DNA from: JACJYE01 sp964432875
Lineage (GTDB): Bacteria > Bacteroidota > Bacteroidia > Chitinophagales > Saprospiraceae
Assembly (NCBI GenBank): GCA_964432875.1
Contig: CAYSPJ010000064.1
Coordinates: forward strand, 1-28,843
Reading direction: 5' to 3'
DNA length: 28,843 bases
Below are positions 1-7,592 of the stretch, piece by piece. Made by a program: the position numbers and the translations under genes. Numbering within the stretch: the stretch's first letter is position 1; the number at the start of each line of letters is the position of its first letter. The notes under the pieces were generated by a model. It searched no databases and was not told the DNA's origin. It saw nothing but the letters and a program-made list of their open reading frames with translations.

Positions 1-1200
1 GCGGGGATGGTAGTAATCGGCAATAAAGTTGAATTCGATCGGCAGGGTGGGGTGGTGCTGGAGCCCGAATTTCCAGGCTGTGGCGATGAGCGTGCCCTGG
101 TCGCGGGTTTTCCATTGCGGGTCGTCGAAGATGTCGAGCGACCACTGGTGCCATTGCTCCAGGAACGGGATGGACTCCCGGCTGAAGAGGAAAACCCCGC
201 CGTTCCAGTGCTGCCAGTTTTTCTGGTCGATCACGACCCCAAACTTTTGCCCGATCAACTGCCGGAGGGCGTCGGATTCTGGCCAGCTGACCTTTTGGCC
301 GGACTGGTCTTTCCAACAAAAGCCTTTTCGGTCCCAGCGGAATTCGGAGTGCTGCTCAATGGCTTTGACCAGTACGTTGTCGTCGAAGACGAACCTGCCG
401 TCGGCCTCGTACCACAACTGCGCCTCAGGATCGTAATGGTAATGATGCTTTCGGGCAAAATGCCGGAAGTTGAAGGGCGCGTGGAAAACAGCCTGGTGAA
501 TCCGCTCGAACCACCTGGCATGGATATCTTTATCCAGGAGCAAAAACGGGAGCGCAGCCAGGAAGGAGCCCCAGTATAAGGCTTTAAACAGCAGCTTGCT
601 GGCCAGCAGTTTCGCTTTGCCCGGCACGCTGTAGAAATGCCCAAACTGCTGCGCATGGCGGGGGCGCAGCTGGTTGAACGCGGCTTTGATCTGTTTGATT
701 TGTGCGTAGTGCCGGCCGGCCGCTTCCTGATGTGCCCGCTCAACCTCCAGAAAGCGCGCCCGCAGTTGGTCCAGCTCCCGCTGTTTTTGCAGCAGAGCTT
801 CGGTGCCGGGGTGATAGACGCAACTGGGGCTGAACAGCGGCATCCGGCAGTGGTCGGTGCAAAAGCGGATAGGGGGCGCGTAGTAGTCAAAAATGGCATC
901 TACGGCCGGGCTGAGCGCGATGACATCGGTATCCAGGTAGCAGTACAAAGCATCTTGGCTCAGGTAACGGTGCAGGCTGGTCTTGAGGAAAATCGCCGCC
1001 TGGTGATCGTCCAACTGCCGGGGCGTCGCTACATCTACGATCACATCATGTTCGATCGGGACGGCGTTGCGGCCCTGGTCGGTGACGACGATGATGCCCT
1101 GCCGGGAGAAGCGCTTCAGGAAGCGGAGGGAATAATTCAGGGTGTGGATGTGTTCATCCGCTCCGCAAACAACCAGCACGTATCGCCTGATTTTTTCCAT
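1..1200 (-). CDS. Glycosyltransferase with DxD motif, 3' end cut by window edge
   Basis: The minus-strand frame is open for exactly 400 codons from the ATG at 1200 to the window edge, so the C-terminus is missing. Visible residues fit a GT-A fold nucleotide-sugar transferase of the GT8-like kind: a Rossmann-like N-terminal strand, the metal-binding motif YLDTDV (residues 89-93), a later NGGVFLF (333-339) and DQGTL (367-371), the usual order in that group. Between DxD and NGG there is a charged, helix-prone insert (about 134-178, rich in Q, E, R, A) that looks like a coiled coil, then a hydrophobic stretch (about 199-223) that may be a membrane-associated helix. It starts 6 bp after the transglutaminase-like gene and is probably the next cistron of the same operon. 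The role as a sugar transferase for the exported glycan is inferred; the donor sugar cannot be told. Confidence 0.8.
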   Translation of the reverse strand, partial: MEKIRRYVLVVCGADEHIHTLNYSLRFLKRFSRQGIIVVTDQGRNAVPIEHDVIVDVATPRQLDDHQAAIFLKTSLHRYLSQDALYCYLDTDVIALSPAVDAIFDYYAPPIRFCTDHCRMPLFSPSCVYHPGTEALLQKQRELDQLRARFLEVERAHQEAAGRHYAQIKQIKAAFNQLRPRHAQQFGHFYSVPGKAKLLASKLLFKALYWGSFLAALPFLLLDKDIHARWFERIHQAVFHAPFNFRHFARKHHYHYDPEAQLWYEADGRFVFDDNVLVKAIEQHSEFRWDRKGFCWKDQSGQKVSWPESDALRQLIGQKFGVVIDQKNWQHWNGGVFLFSRESIPFLEQWHQWSLDIFDDPQWKTRDQGTLIATAWKFGLQHHPTLPIEFNFIADYYHPR

Positions 1201-1206
1201 AGCAGC

Positions 1207-2604
1207 TTACAGCGATAAGGCCTCCAGAAAGGCCCTTAGTTCTTCGATAGCGGTGATCTGCCCGTAATACTCCACGGCCAGCAGCACAAATGCCGGGTTT
1301 TGAAGTATTTTCTCCTCCATGCCAGGATGTTTCCGGATAAGCCCTCGAGCTATTTCAAAGCGTTCAGCGAATGCTTTTTGGCGCTGCTCTAACTCCGCAG
1401 CGGACGCCCCTTTATCAAGCTGATAAGCGCGGAAAAAGGCCGGGAGGTCATCCAGGCTTTCCAATTTGGGCAGCCTGGGCAGATGTATATTGGTGAAATC
1501 GGCCAGTTCATCGGAAAGCAGCAGCCGGCGCCTGAAATCATCGAGGTAGAAACCCCTTGTGGGCCGTTCCATGGCCACCAGGCTGATGGCGAGCTGCCCT
1601 GCTCCGGTGCCCGACATTTGGAAGCGATTCTGGGACTGTAGCCCGGGCAGGAATGGATTGACGTAATAGCGGAGGGTCAGCGTATCATCGCCAGGGTTGG
1701 AGAGCTCGGCCGGCGGGTAGAGGGTGTCCCTTTGGGGGAACCATCCTTTCAGGCTTTCGGGATAGTCGGCAATGGCCAGAGGGATGTACAGCCTGCCCGA
1801 GCTGCGCGGCGGCAGCTTGACTTTTGCATAGTGATAGGGCTGGGCTTGCGCCCCCGGCCAACAACAACTGATGCTGGCACCTGGCGGGAGCTGGAAGGTG
1901 GAATCCGGAAGGGCGCTTTCAGCGAGATACCAATCCGCCACGTAATTGTCTGCTTCGGAATAGTATTTATCTAAAAACAGCAGGGGGCTTTTCTCCGGCG
2001 TGATGGGATAAACGTCATCCTGAAGCACAAAAGACCGGGCTTGCCCCCCGGCTATTTCGGCAACGGAGCAAATCCGCCCCCTTGCATCGAGGAAATACAC
2101 CCCGGTTTCCGGGTCGAACACTTGCCAGCTGCCAGCGAGCAGCACTTCCGGTACCGTATGGCCTTCCAGGTGCCAAATCCGGGCGGGCAGGCCTGCCAGC
2201 TGCCAAATCCGGCACAAAGCAGCCGCCCGGTCATCGCAATAGCCTTTCCCCAGGGAATTGAGGAAGGCCTCCGGGCTATGCACCCAGCCGGCACCGCTCA
2301 ACGGCAGGGCGTTGCGGGATAGCTGATGGACATAAGCCAGGCTATTCAGCACAAATGAATGCTCATCGGCGCTTCCCTTTTTCAAGCGCGCCACGATCTT
2401 TGCAGTACTGGCCCAAAATTGCCCGTTGATATCCAGCGTGAAGCTGGCGGTATGGCGGCCCTGGTTGGTGATGGCCCATCCCGTATTTTCTGGCAGCTCC
2501 GCCGATAGGACAAGGGTATTGACCTGCTCAGCAGGCTGGCAGCCGATTGCCGCGAAGAGGCTAAGCCCCGCCATAAAAAGGCTAATGGCCAGGTTGAAGC
2601 GCAT
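1207..2604 (-). CDS. Transglutaminase-like domain lipoprotein
   Basis: A 465-residue protein with a short hydrophobic N-terminus ending in AAIGC (Cys22). This resembles a lipoprotein signal, though the -3 residue is Ala instead of the usual Leu. A transglutaminase-core signature follows: Cys123 in GYCDDRA, His149 in EGHTVPEV and Asp164 in VFDPETG, spaced as in the Cys-His-Asp triad of microbial transglutaminase/protease-fold proteins. The remaining about 280 residues look like beta-rich domains followed by a charged helical tail, with no recognised motif. The triad appears intact, so amide bond cleavage or transamidation in the periplasm is possible; the substrate is unknown. It overlaps the end of the radical SAM gene by 23 bp and is followed 6 bp later by the glycosyltransferase gene, which indicates translational coupling within the glycan operon. 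Confidence 0.82.
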   Translation of the reverse strand: MRFNLAISLFMAGLSLFAAIGCQPAEQVNTLVLSAELPENTGWAITNQGRHTASFTLDINGQFWASTAKIVARLKKGSADEHSFVLNSLAYVHQLSRNALPLSGAGWVHSPEAFLNSLGKGYCDDRAAALCRIWQLAGLPARIWHLEGHTVPEVLLAGSWQVFDPETGVYFLDARGRICSVAEIAGGQARSFVLQDDVYPITPEKSPLLFLDKYYSEADNYVADWYLAESALPDSTFQLPPGASISCCWPGAQAQPYHYAKVKLPPRSSGRLYIPLAIADYPESLKGWFPQRDTLYPPAELSNPGDDTLTLRYYVNPFLPGLQSQNRFQMSGTGAGQLAISLVAMERPTRGFYLDDFRRRLLLSDELADFTNIHLPRLPKLESLDDLPAFFRAYQLDKGASAAELEQRQKAFAERFEIARGLIRKHPGMEEKILQNPAFVLLAVEYYGQITAIEELRAFLEALSL

Positions 2605-3904
2605 GTTGATGCCAGTTTTTGAGCTGATTCAATAAGCCGTCGAAGGCCTCCAGGTTCCTCCTCGCCAGCGGCCCTGCTCCGCTGGGGTAATGCGCTTCAT
2701 AGTGCCGGATGATCTCGCTCAGTTCTTCCGCAGGCAGTTTCCGCAGCGACAACTCCTCCGGGAACCAGACGGTGTTGAAAAACACATTGAAGCCGCGCTG
2801 ATTGCACACCTGGACCATTTCCGGCATTTCCAGGGCATTCAAAATCATCGGGCAGATGGCGATGGATAGCTCCGAGTGCTGGCGCTGATTGATCTTGGCG
2901 AAGTAATCCACGCTTTCCATCACTTTTTCAAAGCGGGCATTTTGGCGGATGGCCTCGTAGGTATCCTTTTGAAAAGAGTCTACGGAAACGATGAGGTGCG
3001 TTTTTATTTTTTCCAGGATATTGATCACCCGCTGATTGAGGATGGTGCCATTGGTGGTGATGTGGGCCGTCAAGTTGGGGTTCAGGCGGATCATGCGCTC
3101 CCATATTTCGTAATAAACCGGGACGAGGAAAGGCTCGCCGCCGTAAAATTTAGCCTGCCAGAGGTAGGGGATGAACGCTTCGAGCTGCTGCGCAAACTCG
3201 GTGCCGTACAGCTCGGGATACGGTTCCAATCCTTCCCGGTTTTTGCGGATGGAAGAAGAGAACTCTCCCGTACACATCGCGCACTCGAGGTTGCAGGTAT
3301 TGCTCAGCTCAAATTCCATGCCCCGGGGATAAGCAGCGGTTGCCTTGTTCTTTTTCCAGAAAGCGGCCCGGGCTGCTACCTGCCCGGCCTCCTGCTGAAG
3401 GATATCGCCTAGCGGCAAACCGCAGTGCTTATGCCTTGATAGCTCGCGGACTTTGCGCAGATAATAGCCGCCGCTGGATAACAACCGCCATTTTAGTTCG
3501 CGCAGGCTAACCGGCTGGGAAAACAACTGCCAAAACTGCTTGAGCAATCCAGCTAGGGGCGCATCGGCATATTTGTCAAAATGCCGGGCAGGCATGTTGA
3601 AAAAATTGCCGGCATCCAGGATTTGGTGGCAGTAGTAGCAGCCGCTGGCCAGGGTATCTTCCGTTATCGCCTCCCGCAGGGCGGCAGCTTGTGCGCTGGC
3701 CCATATTTCCGCAACAGACTGCGCGGGCCAATGCCCCATGAGTTCCTCCCGGTTGTAGCAGCAGGCCGAAACCCGCCCATCCCGCCCAAAATACATGTTT
3801 TGGGTGGGGGCATGGCACAACTTCCGGCAGGCGTTCAGGCTACGGGTTGCCTGGTGCGCCTTCAAGGTCGCTGCAGCAACGGTTATTTTCTTTATCTCAT
3901 CCAT
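2582..3904 (-). CDS. Radical SAM protein with N-terminal SPASM/twitch-like cysteine region
   Basis: The radical SAM cluster motif CxxxCxxC is present as Cys204, Cys208 and Cys211 in the sequence TCNLECAMC, followed by GGEP (255-258), the SAM-binding glycine motif. Before it lies a cysteine-rich region (Cys26, Cys30, Cys48, Cys49, Cys89, Cys92) with a typical 'DGRVSACC' pattern, as in the family of twitch/SPASM radical SAM proteins whose auxiliary-cluster region precedes the barrel. The start was set at the ATG at 3904, giving 440 residues; another in-frame ATG lies at 3916. The frame stays open up to 4135, but that would bury over 240 bp inside the amidotransferase gene, and the added residues look like an out-of-frame translation. 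The gene overlaps the amidotransferase end by 13 bp. Likely a modification enzyme acting on a sugar, lipid or peptide; the substrate is unknown. Confidence 0.85.
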   Translation of the reverse strand: MDEIKKITVAAATLKAHQATRSLNACRKLCHAPTQNMYFGRDGRVSACCYNREELMGHWPAQSVAEIWASAQAAALREAITEDTLASGCYYCHQILDAGNFFNMPARHFDKYADAPLAGLLKQFWQLFSQPVSLRELKWRLLSSGGYYLRKVRELSRHKHCGLPLGDILQQEAGQVAARAAFWKKNKATAAYPRGMEFELSNTCNLECAMCTGEFSSSIRKNREGLEPYPELYGTEFAQQLEAFIPYLWQAKFYGGEPFLVPVYYEIWERMIRLNPNLTAHITTNGTILNQRVINILEKIKTHLIVSVDSFQKDTYEAIRQNARFEKVMESVDYFAKINQRQHSELSIAICPMILNALEMPEMVQVCNQRGFNVFFNTVWFPEELSLRKLPAEELSEIIRHYEAHYPSGAGPLARRNLEAFDGLLNQLKNWHQHALQPGH

Positions 3905-5682
3905 CTTTTCCACCATTTTTCTAATACGATCAATTTCCAGAGCTGCCAGTGGCTTTTTTGCCGGAACAGCTCCTCCAGCCCGCTGCTCGACACGACGGCA
4001 TCCTGAATGAGGCAGCCATCCTGTAGATGCTGGCGATACCAGTTTAAATCCATGTAGTAAGAATCGGGCCCTACAAAGCCTTGTTTGGGGCGTTGCAGGA
4101 TAGCTTCCGGCAAGCGCTGCCGGATGTTTTCCCACAACAGGTATTTGGTCTGGGCCTGCCGGAAATACACGGCGGGATGCAGTTGGAACAGGTATTCCAC
4201 CAGCTCGTGATCCAGGAAAGGCACCCGCACTTCCAGCGAATGGGCCATGCTGGCCCGGTCTATTTTCGTGAGCACCAATTCCGCCATGAAGGTTTTGAGG
4301 TCGAGATATTGGAAGGCTTTAAGCGGCTGCATTCCCGGGCGGTAGTGCTTGGCGTAAAACCATTCGCTGAAGGCCGGGATAGCCGGGTGCAGGCGGGGGT
4401 GGAGGATGGTGCTCAGGTTGTGGTGGTTAAAGCGCCCCATGGCCATGGCTTCAGCATAGCGCTCGACGAAGTAGTTGCCCGGCTTGGCGCGGAGCTTTTG
4501 CCAGCCATAAGCGGCCCAGGCCTGCCAGCGGCCGTGGCGGGCAATGGCTTTCTGCCAGGTATAGCCGCCGAACAGCTCATCGGCGCCTTCACCGGAGAGC
4601 ACGGCTTTATTGTAGTGGCTGGCTAGTTGGCTGACCAGGTAAGTGGGCACGGTGGAGATGTCGGCAATCGGTTCGTCATAATGGTACGCCAGCACCTCCA
4701 GCAGCTCCAGTTGTTCGGCGCCGACCAAGGTAGTGTGCAGAGGGGTATCCAGGTGCCTGGCGGCCAATTCGGCATATTGGTGCTCGCTTTGTGCCCAGCC
4801 GTGGAAGCCGATGGCGAAGGCTTCCGGCTGATTGCCCAGTGCTTTGGAATAAGCCAACAGCGCGCTGCTGTCGTACCCGCCGCTGAGGAAATTGCCGATG
4901 GGCACTTCGCTGCGCAGGTGTTCCTGCACGCTTCTGGTTAGCAGTTTCCCCACCTGTTCAGCCGCTTCTGCCGGGTCGGCCCGCTGGCTTGCAGGCTGCA
5001 AGGCCCAGTAGCAGCCGCTTTCCCGGGGGCTAGACAAGTTTTCGGGCGACAGGATGAGGTAGCTGGCTGGCGGCAGTTTGTAGAAGCCTTCCCAGATGGT
5101 GCCCGGGCTGGGCACGTAGCGATAGGCCAGGTAATCGCTGATGGCGCTTTCGCGTAGCGCCGGGCGCGCCGGCAGCCCGGCCAGGATGGCTTTTAGCTCG
5201 GAGGCAAAGTAGAAATTGCCTTCCATCCACCCATAGTAGAGCGGTTTGATGCCAAAGCGGTCGCGCGCCAGCAAGAGTTCCTGCCGCGCTTCATCCCAAA
5301 TGCCGAAGGCGAACATGCCTTTCACTTTGCGGAGCACTTCCAGCCCCCATTGCTCGTAGCCAAGCAGCAGCGTCTCGGTGTCGGTCCTGGTTTTAAATTG
5401 ATGCCCCAGCGCCTGCAGTTCCTGGCGCAATTCCAGGTAGTTGTAGATTTCTCCATTGAGCGTGATCCAGAGCTTGCCGCGCTCGTTGCCCATCGGCTGT
5501 TGGCCTGCCGCCGAGAGGTCGAGGAAGGCGAGCCGCCGATGCCCCAGGGCTGCTTTTTGGTTGTGGCTGAACCAACTGCCCGCCCCATCGGGGCCGCGGT
5601 GGGCCAGCACATCGCGCATCTGATCAAAAGCCCGGCCGTCGATCGGGGCGCGAGCGTTGATTTGCCCTAAGATCCCGCACAT
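3892..5682 (-). CDS. asnB: Asparagine synthase-type glutamine amidotransferase
   Basis: A 596-residue protein with the full two-domain layout of glutamine-hydrolysing asparagine synthases. The N-terminal nucleophile Cys2 (MCGILG) is followed by HRGPDG (28-33), NGEIYNY (76-82) and RDRFGIKPLYY (140-150), all marks of the class II glutaminase domain. The synthetase domain has the ATP-pyrophosphatase loop SGGYDSS (267-273) and SGEGADELFGGY further on. The family forms amides from carboxylates using glutamine and ATP. Homologues in surface-polysaccharide loci are thought to amidate uronic acids, and the operon makes that role more likely than free asparagine synthesis; this is inference. It overlaps the UbiA gene by 16 bp at its start and the radical SAM gene by 13 bp at its end. 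Tyr in place of the common Leu/Tyr/Val after SGG is within family variation. Confidence 0.9.
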   Translation of the reverse strand: MCGILGQINARAPIDGRAFDQMRDVLAHRGPDGAGSWFSHNQKAALGHRRLAFLDLSAAGQQPMGNERGKLWITLNGEIYNYLELRQELQALGHQFKTRTDTETLLLGYEQWGLEVLRKVKGMFAFGIWDEARQELLLARDRFGIKPLYYGWMEGNFYFASELKAILAGLPARPALRESAISDYLAYRYVPSPGTIWEGFYKLPPASYLILSPENLSSPRESGCYWALQPASQRADPAEAAEQVGKLLTRSVQEHLRSEVPIGNFLSGGYDSSALLAYSKALGNQPEAFAIGFHGWAQSEHQYAELAARHLDTPLHTTLVGAEQLELLEVLAYHYDEPIADISTVPTYLVSQLASHYNKAVLSGEGADELFGGYTWQKAIARHGRWQAWAAYGWQKLRAKPGNYFVERYAEAMAMGRFNHHNLSTILHPRLHPAIPAFSEWFYAKHYRPGMQPLKAFQYLDLKTFMAELVLTKIDRASMAHSLEVRVPFLDHELVEYLFQLHPAVYFRQAQTKYLLWENIRQRLPEAILQRPKQGFVGPDSYYMDLNWYRQHLQDGCLIQDAVVSSSGLEELFRQKSHWQLWKLIVLEKWWKRWMR

Positions 5683-6785
5683 CCGTCCTTGTTTTTAGCT
5701 GCCCCGCCCCGCCCGAGCTGCAGCAGCAGCCAGGCGTAGCGTTTCAAGAGCCAGTGGTAATAAAATAGCTTGGCGTTTTTCCAAAGCCAGCCAAGCACTG
5801 GCTTCAGCCGGGCGGCATAGTGGTAGAGCCGCGCGCCCGTTGGCCGGAAGAAGAGGAGCAGGTGGAAGGCCAGCAGCAGCAGGTAAGCAGGTTCCCGCTG
5901 CGCCAGGGTGCCGATGATAGCCAATGGCAGCCAAGTGTCATAAACCTCATTGAAAAGCACTAACAGTTGGTGTGGCCTTCGCTGATAATGGGCCTGGTAG
6001 GAGGCCAAGGCGTGCACTAGCGCGAGTGGGGCTAAAGCCAGGATCAAATGGGCCTGCAGGGACGAGCCCAGGTAGGCCAGCAGAGCGATCAACCCGATTG
6101 CCTCCAGCGGCACGAGCCAGCGGGTGCCGAGGTTTTGTAAGCGCTGGGCGCCTTGCGCGACGGCCAAAGTCTGGATGCCCGCCGCTTCATCCGCCCGGAA
6201 GTCCATCAGCTGGTGATAAATGATGTTGTTGATGCCGGAAAGCAGCAGCAGCGGCAAGACGGCAATAAAAAGGTGCGCAAAAGCCGCCGGAGGCTGCCCG
6301 GCCAGCGCAAAAGCAAAAGCCAGGGCGATAGCCGCCGGCAAGGCATGGCCATAGGCAGCATCGGTCAATACCCCACCCCAGCGGCGGGCCTTAAGGCGTA
6401 TGGGAGGGGTGGAGTAGAGGATATATAGCAAGTGCTGTAAGCCCATGAGCCCATACAGATAAAAAGGGGCCTGTAGCGCTAGCAGGATCAAGGCGATAAC
6501 GCCAGTGATAAATACTAACAGGAGGGCCCGCCAGAGTGGGCTGACTTGACTGGCTAAATTGAATTTTCCGCCCCGGGCATCGGCTTCCATATCGAAGAGG
6601 TCGTTGTAAAACCTGACGAAGAGGCCACTGGCAAAAAAAACCGCTAACATGGCTAGGGCAAATGGCAGGGCCTGGCTCAGCGCAGAGATGCCCACCACCC
6701 ATAACCCCAGGTAATAAAACCCCAAAGCGATGGGGAGCTTGGCGGTGAAGGAGTCGATTTTAGAGCGCATTTGCGGCTGAAGCAT
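5667..6785 (-). CDS. UbiA-family prenyltransferase
   Basis: A 372-residue polytopic membrane protein. The first aspartate-rich motif NDxxDxxxD is at residues 61-69 (NDLFDMEAD), YSTPPIRLKAR is at 124-134, and the second aspartate motif includes Asp195 and Asp199 (MDFRADEAAG), all in the family order. UbiA proteins move a polyprenyl group, or in one branch a phosphoribosyl group, across a Mg-bound diphosphate. About 70 residues after the family core, with a hydrophobic stretch and a basic helical part, form a C-terminal extension of unknown use. Placement between a P-loop kinase-like gene (4 bp) and the amidotransferase (16-bp overlap) suggests work on a lipid carrier or a prenylated product of this locus, not respiratory quinone synthesis. 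A DprA-like (decaprenyl-phosphate phosphoribosyltransferase) activity is an alternative that sequence reading cannot settle. Confidence 0.87.
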   Translation of the reverse strand: MLQPQMRSKIDSFTAKLPIALGFYYLGLWVVGISALSQALPFALAMLAVFFASGLFVRFYNDLFDMEADARGGKFNLASQVSPLWRALLLVFITGVIALILLALQAPFYLYGLMGLQHLLYILYSTPPIRLKARRWGGVLTDAAYGHALPAAIALAFAFALAGQPPAAFAHLFIAVLPLLLLSGINNIIYHQLMDFRADEAAGIQTLAVAQGAQRLQNLGTRWLVPLEAIGLIALLAYLGSSLQAHLILALAPLALVHALASYQAHYQRRPHQLLVLFNEVYDTWLPLAIIGTLAQREPAYLLLLAFHLLLFFRPTGARLYHYAARLKPVLGWLWKNAKLFYYHWLLKRYAWLLLQLGRGGAAKNKDGCAGS

Positions 6786-6789
6786 GGCA

Positions 6790-7590
6790 TCATTCGATTA
6801 AAAAAGCAAGCGTGTCTTGCGGCTTTGCCTCAAAAGTAGGCACTATTTCTCTAATCTCCACATCCGGCATCGTTTGAGCGATAGCTTTCAGGCAAGAGCG
6901 GAAGTGCTGTTGCAGCGCCTGCAAGTACATGGCCTGTTCGTGGATTTCCGGCACCGCATCTTCCCGGCTTGCCAGGTTTTGCTGGATGTGGCCTAGCGAA
7001 GGGTTGAGGTAGAGGATCTTATCGGGCAGGGGCACGCCAAAGACTTGGGCATAAGCCTGGATCTGCCCAGCGATATCCAGCTGCCCTATTTCCAGCACCA
7101 GCTTTTCCAGGCTGCCGCTGCGCTGCTGCGCTGCTGACTGCCCGATGAATTTTTCCAATAGCTGCCACTCCGCTTCCTCCAGCAATCCTTTTGCCCGCAG
7201 CAGATGGTTTTCTTCCGCTGGCCGGCCCAGAGGGATATTTTTAATGAACAGCTGGCTGTATGCTACCGTGTCGATGGCCGGATGGCGCGTGGAAATGACA
7301 ACGGAAGCTTGGTGATGGGTGAGCAAATGCTGGAATTCCCCTTTGAACAGCATCATCTTCAAAAACAAGCTCATGGCTTTCAGGGAGGCATCGCCCAAAC
7401 CATCGGCCAAGAGGCCCAGTTTGTAGAGTAGTTTCGATAAGACCGGAGCATGGCAATAGGGCGCGTCGTGATACTTGGTACAATACAAAGGGAATACCCC
7501 CGGGCTTTGGTGAAAATAGGCAGCGGACGCCTGCAGCCAGAAGTCCTTGCCGCTCCCATCTATGCCGATGATGCTGCGCAATTTTGCCAT
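6790..7590 (-). CDS. Thymidylate kinase-like P-loop protein with altered Walker A
   Basis: A 266-residue protein that begins with a nucleotide-kinase P-loop, GIDGSGKD at residues 9-16, of the GxDGxGK type found in thymidylate kinases. STRHPAID (100-107) sits where the family has the DRY-type substrate motif. The C-terminal half is helical, with the basic-acidic REDAVPE segment resembling the lid/adenine region. The usual Ser or Thr after the P-loop lysine is Asp16, which should impair Mg coordination, so the protein may be a changed-specificity kinase or a non-catalytic relative. It lacks the strict thymidylate-kinase substrate residues and is longer than the roughly 210 residues usual for that enzyme. 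It starts 2 bp after the phosphotransferase gene and ends 4 bp before the UbiA gene. A sugar, nucleoside or lipid kinase role in the pathway is inferred only. Confidence 0.72.
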   Translation of the reverse strand: MAKLRSIIGIDGSGKDFWLQASAAYFHQSPGVFPLYCTKYHDAPYCHAPVLSKLLYKLGLLADGLGDASLKAMSLFLKMMLFKGEFQHLLTHHQASVVISTRHPAIDTVAYSQLFIKNIPLGRPAEENHLLRAKGLLEEAEWQLLEKFIGQSAAQQRSGSLEKLVLEIGQLDIAGQIQAYAQVFGVPLPDKILYLNPSLGHIQQNLASREDAVPEIHEQAMYLQALQQHFRSCLKAIAQTMPDVEIREIVPTFEAKPQDTLAFLIE

Positions 7591-7592
7591 TT

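Noticed and set aside
3905..4135. Upstream extension of the radical SAM frame to the ATG at 4135
   Set aside because: The additional 77 residues would lie almost wholly inside the amidotransferase gene in another frame and show no family resemblance; the ATG at 3904 or 3916 gives a normal short overlap.
3892..5682. Lasso-peptide or ribosomal peptide maturation locus based on asparagine-synthase, transglutaminase-like and radical SAM genes together
   Set aside because: No precursor-peptide gene or RRE-type partner was seen; the amidotransferase keeps an active class II glutaminase with Cys2, unlike lasso cyclases, and the surrounding genes are glycan-export genes.
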